From positions 1 to 5,911 of the forward strand of contig CAMSEJ010000164.1 of the NCBI GenBank assembly GCA_947057405.1: a stretch of DNA of 5,911 nt, written 5' to 3'. Under the pieces are notes generated by a model. The model made no database searches. It saw nothing but the letters and a program-made list of their open reading frames with translations, and had not been told where the DNA came from. The translations under genes and the position numbers were made by a program. Numbering within the stretch: the stretch's first letter is position 1; the number at the start of each line of letters is the position of its first letter. Shown one piece after another: positions 1 through 5,911 of the stretch. This DNA comes from an uncultured Roseburia sp. (GTDB lineage: Bacteria > Bacillota > Clostridia > Lachnospirales > Lachnospiraceae).

Positions 1-812
1 TCCAGATGCTCAAAATCCACGGCGGGCGTAAGCGTTCCGGATTTGGTCAGGTTATTGGCGTCTTTTTTAAATTCGCCGATGTTGCCAATCAAAATGCCCT
101 GCAGGTATTTATCGCTGATATTGGAGGTAACGACCTCCGCTCCTTCCGTCACCTCGTTCTCCGAATCCTTCAGATCCGTAAAGAGGATCCGCTGGCTGGC
201 GTTCATTTCCTGCAGATCGCCGTGTACAATGCACCGGTCGTTATTTGTAACGACCATTGCGCTGACCTTGCTGACATCGTCAATAATCGAACGCACCCTT
301 GCGTAATTGGGCCCGACGTCGGTTACAATGCCGGCAAGCCCTTTCCCGGCTATGACGTTCATATCCACTTCTATGCCGTCGTTTTTGCCCTTGTCGATTG
401 TAAATATGGAAAACCAGTTGCCGGCATCTTTGCCAATGACGCTGGCGGCGACTTTTTTGTAGCTGGGGTATTTCTGATCTAAGGACAACAGCTCCCGCAG
501 GTTGTCAAGCTCGTACTGTTCCAGCTTAATCGTGTTGAGTTCGGCGGTCAGCTCGTCCACCTGTGCCTTAAGCTGCGCATTTTCTTCCATGACATCCCTT
601 AAATCGTTTAAATTGTCCGCCTTATCCGAAATAAAGCGTCCGACATAGTTGATCCCGCGCTGCATGGGGATAAACACATAGCCTGCCGCGGTATTCAAAG
701 GGCTGCCCGTAATGTCTAATGCATAGCTGGCGTAAATCATGCCCAGGCCAAGAATCGTAAGCAGGATCAGCAAAAACCTGGCCGGAAATGTAAACTTTGG
801 TTTCCGTCTCAT
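1..812 (-). CDS. mreC: Rod shape-determining protein MreC (3' end outside window)
   Basis: MreC is a membrane-anchored periplasm-facing scaffold that links MreB and MreD to the PBP2/RodA wall-synthesis machinery. The first 270 residues are visible; the usual length is around 280-300, so only the tail is cut off. A basic N-terminus (MRRKPK) precedes one membrane segment (about residues 12-31, FLLILLTILGLGMIYASYAL). A charged heptad-like coiled coil follows at about 62-112 and includes LKAQVDELTAELNTIKLEQ. The beta-rich MreC core comes next, with VIGKDAGNWFSIFTIDKGKNDGI (125-147), MNVIAGKGLAGIV (151-163) and the second barrel at about 206-270 (TSNISDKYLQGILIG). The frame has no stop before position 1. 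The start ATG (810-812) has GAGGT 5 nt upstream (818-822) in the 12 bp gap after mreB, consistent with co-expression. mreD and a class B PBP would be expected beyond the window. Confidence 0.95.
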   Translation of the reverse strand, partial: MRRKPKFTFPARFLLILLTILGLGMIYASYALDITGSPLNTAAGYVFIPMQRGINYVGRFISDKADNLNDLRDVMEENAQLKAQVDELTAELNTIKLEQYELDNLRELLSLDQKYPSYKKVAASVIGKDAGNWFSIFTIDKGKNDGIEVDMNVIAGKGLAGIVTDVGPNYARVRSIIDDVSKVSAMVVTNNDRCIVHGDLQEMNASQRILFTDLKDSENEVTEGAEVVTSNISDKYLQGILIGNIGEFKKDANNLTKSGTLTPAVDFEHL

Positions 813-824
813 AAAATACCTCAA

Positions 825-1841
825 TTATTTTAATAGTCTTGTCTTCATATTAAATGTCAGACGCTTGTATTTGTCGTCGGAAATAATCTTGATCAGGCCG
901 CGCACCACCGTTTCTTCCGGGCTTTCGCAGGTGTTGACGCGGATGTTCGTAATCTGCGTAAACAACTCGTCGAGCCCCTGGATCAAAGATCCGCCTCCGG
1001 TAATGTAAATCCCGGCGTGGATGATATCCCTTGCAACCTCGGGCGGCGTTTTCTCTAAGATCATCTTAATGGAGTTGCAGATGGAACTCAGATTGTCCTT
1101 GATCGCCTCATATACAGTCTGTGCATTTATTTCGAGTTCAATCGGCAAACCGCTGACCAAATCGCGTCCGACGATAATCATGCTCTCCTCCCGCCCGGGC
1201 AGGCCGGAGCCGAGCGTCTCCTTTAGCGCTTTTGCGGTCTTTTGCCCGATGACCAGGTTAAAGGTGCGCTTGATATAGCTGATGATGGACTCGTCCAGCC
1301 GGTTGCCGCCGAAATGCAGAAGGTCGCTTAGCACCAGGCCGCCTAAGGAAATAACGGAAATCTCCGTCGTGTCCGCGCCGATATCCACCACCATAACCCC
1401 GGTCGGTTCATTGACGTCTAATCCAAGCCCCGCGGCGTCCGCAATCGGTTTTTCGCAGAGCAGTACGTTTTTGGGCTTTACCTTGCTTTTATAAAACAGA
1501 TCAAAGAAAGCTTTTTTCTCTACTTCCGTAATATCCGTAGGCACCGCCACAATGTATTCCGCGCCATGGACCTTGCCCTTGGAACGGGCTTCCAGGAAAT
1601 CAAAAATCATGGTCTGTACATTGTTGAAATCGGCAATGACGCCGTTTACGATGGGAAACGTGACATGGATCGTTTCCGGTGCTTTTTCATACATGGCATA
1701 TGCAACATCCCCATAAGCGTACATCTGGTTCTTGTTTACAATGGCAATCGTATTTTTTTCGTTTAATATCTTGCCGGTCGATTTGCAGAAGACTTTGATA
1801 TTACAGGTTCCCAAATCAATGCAGTAAATATTGTTATTCAT
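825..1841 (-). CDS. mreB: MreB-family actin-like rod shape-determining protein (divergent)
   Basis: MreB forms membrane-associated filaments that orient lateral peptidoglycan synthesis. The protein is 338 residues, the normal length, and the actin fold can be followed: phosphate-1 loop IDLGTCNIKV (8-17), NGVIADF (66-72), connect-1 segment CEKPIADAAGLGLDV (129-143), phosphate-2 loop VVDIGADTTEISVISLGG (151-168), FGGNRLDESI (177-186) and adenosine loop ITGGGSLIQGLDELF (280-294). Several normally invariant residues differ. Lys131 replaces the Glu before Pro that corresponds to the catalytic Glu/Gln of actins. The phosphate-2 loop reads DIGADTT instead of DIGGGTT, and Cys-Asn-Ile replaces Ala-Asn-Thr in phosphate-1. 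It could therefore be a specialised paralogue with altered ATP turnover. The start ATG has an AAGGGAG Shine-Dalgarno (1848-1854). mreC follows 12 bp downstream. The symbol is given on family and context; an Mbl- or MreBH-like role cannot be excluded. Confidence 0.92.
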   Translation of the reverse strand: MNNNIYCIDLGTCNIKVFCKSTGKILNEKNTIAIVNKNQMYAYGDVAYAMYEKAPETIHVTFPIVNGVIADFNNVQTMIFDFLEARSKGKVHGAEYIVAVPTDITEVEKKAFFDLFYKSKVKPKNVLLCEKPIADAAGLGLDVNEPTGVMVVDIGADTTEISVISLGGLVLSDLLHFGGNRLDESIISYIKRTFNLVIGQKTAKALKETLGSGLPGREESMIIVGRDLVSGLPIELEINAQTVYEAIKDNLSSICNSIKMILEKTPPEVARDIIHAGIYITGGGSLIQGLDELFTQITNIRVNTCESPEETVVRGLIKIISDDKYKRLTFNMKTRLLK

Positions 1842-1862
1842 GTAGTTCTCCCTTCAATCTGC

Positions 1863-2561
1863 TTATGGCGAGTGCAGCAGATGTTCCTCTTTAAAGCTGA
1901 AATATTGGTTGTCGCCTATGATGATGTGATCCGATAATTGTATCCCTAACAATGCGCCGCCCTCTGCAATCCGCCTGGTTACAAGCCGGTCCTGCATACT
2001 GGGCTGCGGGGCGCCGCTGGGGTGGTTGTGCAGCAGGATGATATGGACTGCCTGCTTTGCCAGTGCGCAAAGAAATACTTCCCTGGGTGAAATCAGCGAG
2101 GCGTTTACGGTACCCACTGAGATCACCTCGTCCCCAAGCAGAACGCACTGTGAATCATACATGCTTACAATCAGCTTTTCTTTGTTCTCATGCCGCAGTT
2201 CTTCCATATAATAAGCCGCAACCGAAGACGCGCTGTTTAAAGATACTTCACGGGCGCGCGTCGCTTTTGTCAGCCGTTTAGTAATCTCCGCAAGGCATTT
2301 CAGCTGGACCGCCTTGACCTTGCCGATGCCGGGAATGCCCTTTAGTTCTTTGACGCTTAAGCTGTAGAGGTTTAAAAGGCTCTTTTCCTTGCGGTTTAAA
2401 ATCTCCTGCGCTAATTCAATGGATTTTTTCCCCGTTGTCCCGGTACGGATAATGACCGCTAAAAGTTCTGCGTCCGACAGGTGCTCTGCCCCGAAACGAA
2501 GGCATTTTTCGTAGGGTTTCTCGGATTCCGGTAATTCTTTTACCGTGATGTGTTGGTTCAT
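1863..2561 (-). CDS. radC: RadC family JAB/MPN-domain protein
   Basis: RadC (UPF0758, formerly called a DNA repair protein) is 232 residues here, the usual length. The N-terminal region has the family signature around EKPYEKCLRFGAEHLSDAEL (14-33). A helix-hairpin-helix-like GIPGIGKVKAVQL follows (75-87). The C-terminal JAB/MPN domain carries Glu161 (SPREVF) and the JAMM metal motif HNHPSGAPQPSMQD, with His178, His180, Ser188 and Asp191, then SDHIIIGDNQYFS (210-222). All metal ligands are present, so a zinc-dependent hydrolase fold is intact. The biochemical role of chromosomal RadC is still unclear, and the early DNA-repair assignment in E. coli was withdrawn as I recall. The ATG has a GAAAGGA Shine-Dalgarno 6 nt upstream. 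mreB follows after 21 bp, the classic radC-mreB arrangement. Confidence 0.96.
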   Translation of the reverse strand: MNQHITVKELPESEKPYEKCLRFGAEHLSDAELLAVIIRTGTTGKKSIELAQEILNRKEKSLLNLYSLSVKELKGIPGIGKVKAVQLKCLAEITKRLTKATRAREVSLNSASSVAAYYMEELRHENKEKLIVSMYDSQCVLLGDEVISVGTVNASLISPREVFLCALAKQAVHIILLHNHPSGAPQPSMQDRLVTRRIAEGGALLGIQLSDHIIIGDNQYFSFKEEHLLHSP

Positions 2562-2618
2562 GGAATGTCCTTTCTACTCCCTGCCTGTAGGGTTCGATTG
2601 TAAATTCCAGGTTTTATT
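2562..2618 (-). other. 57 bp gap between PLP lyase gene and radC
   Basis: This is the longest intergenic gap in the window. On the minus strand it holds a TACAAT hexamer (2597-2602) resembling a -10 box, but no good -35 at 17 bp. It also holds a short CCCT/AGGG inverted pair (2579-2592) too weak for a terminator, and the radC Shine-Dalgarno GAAAGGA (2568-2574). An internal promoter for radC-mreBC is possible but not shown. Confidence 0.4.
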
Positions 2619-3923
2619 CTACCACATTAGATCCTTATTAACAAGATTTTGCTCATAAAGTTTTTGCAGCGACATTAAAATTCCGAATTTTGCATGGTGC
2701 CAGGTCAGACCGCCCTGGAAATAAACCGCGTGCGGCGGCTTGATTGGCCCGTCTGCGCTCAGTTCGATGGAGGAGCCCTGTACAAAGGCGCCCGCCGCCA
2801 TGATGACTTCGCTGTCATAGCCCGGCATGGCCCAGGGTTCCGGCGTAACGTACGAATCCACCGGAGCCGCCGCCTGGATGCCTTTGCAGAATGCAATCAT
2901 GGCGTTCGGATTGTGAAACGTAACTGCCTGGATAATATCGTGACGGTCCTCGGAGCCGTTTGGCAAAACGTCAAATCCCAGGGTTTCATAGATGTTTGCG
3001 GCAAAAATCGCGCCTTTTAACGCCGCGTTTACAACCGTCGGCGCTAAAAACAGCCCCTGGTAAAACGACTGGATGACGCCGAGGGAAGCCCCGACTTCTT
3101 TGCCGAGCCCAGGCGAGGTCAAACGGTACGCCGCATTCTCCACACATTCTTTTTTGCCTGCGAGATAGCCGCCGATTGGGGCCAGGCCGCCGCCCGGATT
3201 TTTGATCAGAGAACCGACGATGAGATCCGCGCCGACCTCAAGCGGCTCTTTTTCTTCGACAAATTCGCCGTAACAGTTGTCTACCATACAGATAATGTCC
3301 GGTTTTACGGATTTTAAAAACGCGACCAGCTCTCCGATCCTGGCTACGGAAAGCGTAGGCCTTGTGGCGTAGCCTTTGGAGCGCTGTATGGTGGCAAGCT
3401 TTGTCCGCTTTGTTACCGCCGCCCGGATTTTTTCGTAGTCAAAACTGCCGTCGGGCAGCAGATCCACCTGGCGGTAAGTAATGCCGTATTCCGCTAAGGA
3501 GCCCTTTGCCGGGCGGATGCCAATTACGCTTTCAAGCGTATCGTAAGGCTTTCCGACCGGGGAAAGCAGTTCGTCCCCGGGGCGCAGGTTCGATAACAGG
3601 GCGAGGGCGAGCGCATGTGTACCGCAGGTGATTTGCGGGCGCACCAGCGCGTCTTCCGCGCAAAAACACGCGGCGTAAACCGCTTCTAAGGTATCCCTGC
3701 CCAAATCATTGTATCCGTACCCGTTTGTGGCCTGGAAGCATTCCGCGCTGACTTTTGCCTGCTGCATGGCGTGCAGGACTTTCAGCTGATTGCATTCGGT
3801 TACCCGGTCGAGCGCGTCAAAGCGGGCTTTTAATTTTTCTTCTGTTTTTGCGCCGAAGGCATAGACCTCTTTGCAGATCCCGAGGCGTTCGTATTGCTGC
3901 TGTATTGCGTTATTGTGACTCAT
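2619..3923 (-). CDS. PLP-dependent methionine gamma-lyase-family protein ('aluminum resistance protein')
   Basis: This 434-residue protein belongs to the fold-type I PLP enzymes annotated as methionine gamma-lyase family or aluminum resistance protein (YnbB-like, Pfam PF06838). In the sequence, CGTHALALAL (100-109) fits the loop that binds the cofactor phosphate. The Asp of VDNCYGEF (214-221) would pair with the pyridine nitrogen. Lys241 in GSLIKNPGGG is the expected Schiff-base lysine. Ten cysteines are spread along the chain. There is no signal peptide or membrane segment, so it is cytoplasmic. The physiological substrate is not settled; C-S bond cleavage of a sulfur amino acid is an inference from fold relatives. 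The ATG lies inside the end of miaA (14 bp overlap) with a strong Shine-Dalgarno, indicating translational coupling. In Bacillus the homologue ynbB also lies near miaA, as I recall. Family assignment is secure; function is not. Confidence 0.9.
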   Translation of the reverse strand: MSHNNAIQQQYERLGICKEVYAFGAKTEEKLKARFDALDRVTECNQLKVLHAMQQAKVSAECFQATNGYGYNDLGRDTLEAVYAACFCAEDALVRPQITCGTHALALALLSNLRPGDELLSPVGKPYDTLESVIGIRPAKGSLAEYGITYRQVDLLPDGSFDYEKIRAAVTKRTKLATIQRSKGYATRPTLSVARIGELVAFLKSVKPDIICMVDNCYGEFVEEKEPLEVGADLIVGSLIKNPGGGLAPIGGYLAGKKECVENAAYRLTSPGLGKEVGASLGVIQSFYQGLFLAPTVVNAALKGAIFAANIYETLGFDVLPNGSEDRHDIIQAVTFHNPNAMIAFCKGIQAAAPVDSYVTPEPWAMPGYDSEVIMAAGAFVQGSSIELSADGPIKPPHAVYFQGGLTWHHAKFGILMSLQKLYEQNLVNKDLMW

Positions 3924-4866
3924 GTAATATCCCCTTTTCTTTTAGTATCGTAATCATGCGCTCCAGTATGGCATCGGTATCGTAGTCAAATTCCTGCTTG
4001 TCAAGCCAGATAACGTCCCGTTCCCTGCGGAACCAGGTCAGCTGGCGTTTGGCAAAACGCCTGGTATCGCGTTTTAAAACGGATACGGCTTCCGGAAGGG
4101 TCCGTTCCCCGTCCAGAAAGGAAAGCAGTTCCTTGTATCCAAGCCCCTGCATGGACACCATGCCTTTGTGGCAGCCCATATTTTTTAAAGCCTCCACCTC
4201 CGAAAGCAGGCCCTGCGCAAGCATCTGGTCTACGCGCCGTTCGATTTTTTGGTAAAGCTGTTCCCGTTTTTCGTTTAAGACGAAGTAGGCAAACGCATAG
4301 GGAGACGGCTTCTGCCGTTCCGTTTGGTTGTGCTCCGAAATCGGATAGCCGTTTTGCCGGTAAAATTCGAGCGCGCGGATAACGCGCTTGATATTGTTGG
4401 GATGGATGGCGTTTGCGGAGGGCAAGTCCACTTTTTCAAGTTCTCTGTGGAGCGCTTCGCTGCCGTACCGGACGGCATATGCCGTAAGCTCCTCCCGGAT
4501 TTTGCCGGACGCCCGTTCTTCGGAAAAATCAATGCCGTAGAGCACGGACTGGATATAAAACCCGGTGCCGCCGACAAGAATCGGAATCCGCCCGGCGGCA
4601 TAGATTTCCTGCATATATTTGGACGCCAGTTTCTGAAACAGGACAATATTAAATTCTTCGTCCGGATTCAGCTCGTCAATCAGGTAATGCGGGACGCCCT
4701 GCATTTCTTTTGGCCTGATTTTGGCGGAGCCGATATCCATGTGACGGTACACTTGCATGGAATCCGCGGAAATAACGGATCCGCCGATTCTTTTTGCCAG
4801 TTTTACGGAAAGCGCTGTTTTGCCGGACGCGGTAGGCCCGGCGAGTATGATAAGCGGCGGTTTCAT
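3910..4866 (-). CDS. miaA: tRNA dimethylallyltransferase MiaA
   Basis: MiaA transfers a dimethylallyl group to N6 of A37 in tRNAs reading U-starting codons, giving i6A, which MiaB-type enzymes can further methylthiolate. The product is 318 residues, normal for the family. Visible landmarks are the P-loop GPTASGKT (10-17), ISADSMQVYR (33-41) with the expected Asp/Ser of the substrate site, GGTGFYIQSVLYG (99-111), NNIKRVIRALE (157-167), GLGYKEL (241-247) and DTRRFAKRQLTWFRR (267-281). The frame is open 37 codons further upstream, but that extension lies inside mutL and has no family similarity. The ATG at 4864-4866 directly precedes the MKPPLIILAGPT start and has a Shine-Dalgarno at 4876-4882. 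It begins 1 bp after the mutL stop (TAATATG), so translation is probably coupled. Its 3' end overlaps the next gene by 14 bp. Identification is very secure. Confidence 0.97.
   Translation of the reverse strand: MKPPLIILAGPTASGKTALSVKLAKRIGGSVISADSMQVYRHMDIGSAKIRPKEMQGVPHYLIDELNPDEEFNIVLFQKLASKYMQEIYAAGRIPILVGGTGFYIQSVLYGIDFSEERASGKIREELTAYAVRYGSEALHRELEKVDLPSANAIHPNNIKRVIRALEFYRQNGYPISEHNQTERQKPSPYAFAYFVLNEKREQLYQKIERRVDQMLAQGLLSEVEALKNMGCHKGMVSMQGLGYKELLSFLDGERTLPEAVSVLKRDTRRFAKRQLTWFRRERDVIWLDKQEFDYDTDAILERMITILKEKGILHESQ
3931..3938 (-). promoter_or_regulatory. Ribosome binding site of the PLP lyase gene, within miaA
   Basis: AAAAGGGG on the minus strand, 7 nt before the ATG at 3921-3923, is embedded in the miaA coding sequence. 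It supports the overlapping start. Confidence 0.75.
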
Positions 4867-4867
4867 A

Positions 4868-5911
4868 TTATACAATCCTCTTAAATTTCTTTTCGATTTC
4901 GTACTTGCCCATCGAAATAATCGTCGGCCTGCCGTGCGGGCAAAAATACGGGTTTTCCAGTTCCAAAAGTTCTGCAATCAGGCGCTTGGCTTCCTGCGGG
5001 CTTAAGGCGTGGTTGCCTTTTACCGCGGCTTTACAGGACATGGACGCAATTTTTTCAAGCATCTGTTCCGGAGCGCCGGCTCTTTTGATTTCCTCGTGGG
5101 AATCTAAAATTTCTAACAGGATCTGTCTGGCGTCAAGGCCGAACAAATTCCCGGGCACGCCGCAGACGGCGTATTCCCGGCCGCCGAACGGCTCGATTTC
5201 AAAGCCGAGCGCATTCAGGTGCTGCCCTAAAGAAGAAAGCGCCTGTTCTTCCTGATTGTCTAAGGTCAGTATCATCGGCGGGGACAGAAGCTGCGTGGCG
5301 CTTTCCTTTTCTTTTAACGAACCAAGCGTTTTTTCATACAGCACTTTTTCGTGGGCGGCGTGCTGGTCGATGATAAAAAGCTTTTCGTCGTATTCGACAA
5401 GCCAGTAGGTGCCAAACAGCTGACCGATGATTTTGTGCTGCCGTCTGGAGATTTCTGAGAGAAATTTCCCTTCGTAGACAAGTTCTTCCTGGACGTAATC
5501 GGGCGCTGCAGGCGTGGCGCTGCCGGACGCCTGATTTTGCTCGTGTTGTCCGGGGCCGTCTGGTATGCAGGGCTGCTGTGCCTGCTGGGAGGACGCGGCG
5601 CTGTTTGAGACAGGATTGTTTTCATTGTTGGCCGTATCCTGCCCGTCTGCAGAATGAGTGTTTTTTCTGTCGGGTATCAACTGTCCTCCAGACGTTTGAT
5701 TGTCTTTTGTGCCAGGTATGTTTTGTGTTTCAAACGGCTGCCTGCTTTGGCTGTCTGAAATATCCTGTTCTTTTGGTACTTGTCCGCCTTCTCCTATTTG
5801 CCCGTTTTCTATGCCGGACATACCTTGCCTGTTTGGGATTTGCTCTTGTTTTTTGCCCAAATTATCCTGTTCTTTTGTTACCTGTTTGCTTTCTCTTTTT
5901 TGTATATCCGG
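4868..5911 (-). CDS. mutL: DNA mismatch repair protein MutL, C-terminal part (5' end outside window)
   Basis: MutL couples mismatch recognition by MutS to strand incision and excision in the cytoplasm. Only the last 347 residues are visible; the frame stays open to the window edge, so the N-terminal GHKL ATPase domain lies beyond it. Visible residues 1-137 are a polar Gln/Asn/Gly/Ser-rich linker. The C-terminal dimerisation/endonuclease domain follows and contains the metal-binding motif DQHAAHEKVLYE (nt 5333-5368), a SCKAAVKG segment, the CPHGRP motif (4925-4942) and a terminal FKR. These are the set expected of an incision-competent MutL from a bacterium without MutH. QLLSPP (5276-5293) sits where Bacillus subtilis MutL has its sliding-clamp-binding motif. 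The gene ends 1 bp before miaA, implying co-transcription. An in-frame TTG at 5858-5860 is not the start, because the frame continues upstream and the protein would lack its ATPase. Identification is very secure. Confidence 0.97.
   Translation of the reverse strand, partial: PDIQKRESKQVTKEQDNLGKKQEQIPNRQGMSGIENGQIGEGGQVPKEQDISDSQSRQPFETQNIPGTKDNQTSGGQLIPDRKNTHSADGQDTANNENNPVSNSAASSQQAQQPCIPDGPGQHEQNQASGSATPAAPDYVQEELVYEGKFLSEISRRQHKIIGQLFGTYWLVEYDEKLFIIDQHAAHEKVLYEKTLGSLKEKESATQLLSPPMILTLDNQEEQALSSLGQHLNALGFEIEPFGGREYAVCGVPGNLFGLDARQILLEILDSHEEIKRAGAPEQMLEKIASMSCKAAVKGNHALSPQEAKRLIAELLELENPYFCPHGRPTIISMGKYEIEKKFKRIV
4876..4882 (-). promoter_or_regulatory. Ribosome binding site of miaA
   Basis: AAGAGGA on the minus strand, 9 nt before the ATG, lies within the last codons of mutL. 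It supports the 4866 start over the longer upstream frame. Confidence 0.7.
5761..5783. repeat. Direct repeat copy A inside mutL linker
   Basis: These 23 bases match 5863-5885 at 21 positions, with mismatches at 5776 and 5780. The offset of 102 bp is exactly 34 codons. On the coding strand this copy encodes QVPKEQDI. The match is nucleotide-level as well as protein-level, suggesting fairly recent internal duplication. Confidence 0.75.
5863..5885. repeat. Direct repeat copy B inside mutL linker
   Basis: This is the partner of 5761-5783 (21 of 23 identical). It encodes QVTKEQDN on the minus strand. The first 15 bases of the two copies, read on the plus strand, are identical. Deletion between the copies would keep the mutL reading frame. 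Confidence 0.75.

Larger units (their letters stand above)
5501..5911 (-). other. MutL interdomain linker: low-complexity, degenerate repeats
   Basis: About 137 visible residues between the (off-window) ATPase domain and the endonuclease domain are polar and probably disordered. The upstream part is organised in loose units of about 14-20 residues that begin with Q(x)(I/V)P and are rich in Q, N, D, S and G: QVTKEQDN, QIPNRQ, QVPKEQD, QNIPGTKD, QLIPDRKN. Coding-strand base use in the first roughly 300 nt is A-rich, unlike the more GC-balanced C-terminal domain. A linker is normal in MutL, but its sequence is generally not conserved. The repeat series reaches the window edge and may continue beyond it. 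Confidence 0.8.

Noticed and set aside
6..482. Plus-strand open frame of 158 codons opposite mreC.
   Set aside because: It is antisense to a clear MreC coding sequence, has no recognisable domain and no convincing ribosome binding site.
2579..2592. CCCT-N6-AGGG inverted pair between the lyase gene and radC as a terminator.
   Set aside because: The stem is only 4 bp and no T-run follows on the transcribed strand.
4867..4872. Perfect TATAAT on the minus strand immediately before the miaA ATG.
   Set aside because: No -35 element lies 16-18 bp upstream, and initiation from it would start inside miaA. It is best explained as the mutL stop/miaA start junction.
4324..4884. Plus-strand open frame of 186 codons opposite miaA.
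   Set aside because: It is the mirror of the well-conserved miaA frame; composition resembles a shadow frame and no family is recognisable.
4867..4977. N-terminal 37-residue extension of MiaA.
   Set aside because: It lies within the mutL C-terminal domain coding region, has no family similarity, and the 4866 ATG has its own Shine-Dalgarno and the canonical MiaA N-terminus.
5858..5860. TTG as a start codon of a separate 330-residue protein made of linker plus MutL endonuclease domain.
   Set aside because: The same frame continues open to the window edge with the same linker character. No Shine-Dalgarno-like sequence is evident just upstream, so it is internal to mutL.
1..5911. Search for CRISPR arrays, tRNA/rRNA genes, insertion sequences, toxin-antitoxin or defence genes.
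   Set aside because: Nothing found; conserved core genes fill nearly every base and gaps are at most 57 bp.

Overview
The window reads as chromosomal core sequence from a low-to-mid GC Bacillota (Firmicutes). A Clostridia/Lachnospiraceae-type anaerobe is most likely. This rests on the gene order mutL–miaA–PLP lyase–radC–mreB–mreC, on an endonuclease-type MutL, on strong purine-rich Shine-Dalgarno sequences before every gene, and on a divergent MreB. The family-level placement is inferred from remembered gene order and protein character, not from a search.

All six genes lie on the minus strand, so transcription runs from high to low coordinates. In that order they are: the 3' part of mutL (4868-5911, cut by the window edge), miaA (3910-4866), a PLP-dependent methionine gamma-lyase-family enzyme also annotated as 'aluminum resistance protein' (2619-3923), radC (1863-2561), a divergent mreB (825-1841), and mreC (1-812, lacking only its last residues at the window edge). 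Spacings are 1 bp, a 14 bp overlap, 57 bp, 21 bp and 12 bp. No convincing terminator or strong promoter interrupts the series, so it looks like one operon or two closely linked ones, with the 57 bp gap before radC the only plausible internal break. No stretch above 300 bases lacks a gene.

Functionally the first part concerns genome maintenance and translation fidelity: MutL mismatch repair endonuclease and MiaA tRNA A37 prenylation. A sulfur amino-acid type PLP enzyme of uncertain substrate follows. The second part is the classic radC–mreB–mreC cell-shape neighbourhood, where MreB filaments and the membrane protein MreC organise lateral wall synthesis.

No mobile element, CRISPR array, RNA gene or accessory system was found. 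Two points stand out. The MutL interdomain linker is long, Gln/Asn/Gly-rich and internally repetitive, with a 23 bp near-exact direct repeat spaced 102 bp (in frame). The MreB homologue carries Lys where the actin fold normally has its catalytic Glu/Gln, and has altered phosphate-binding loops.
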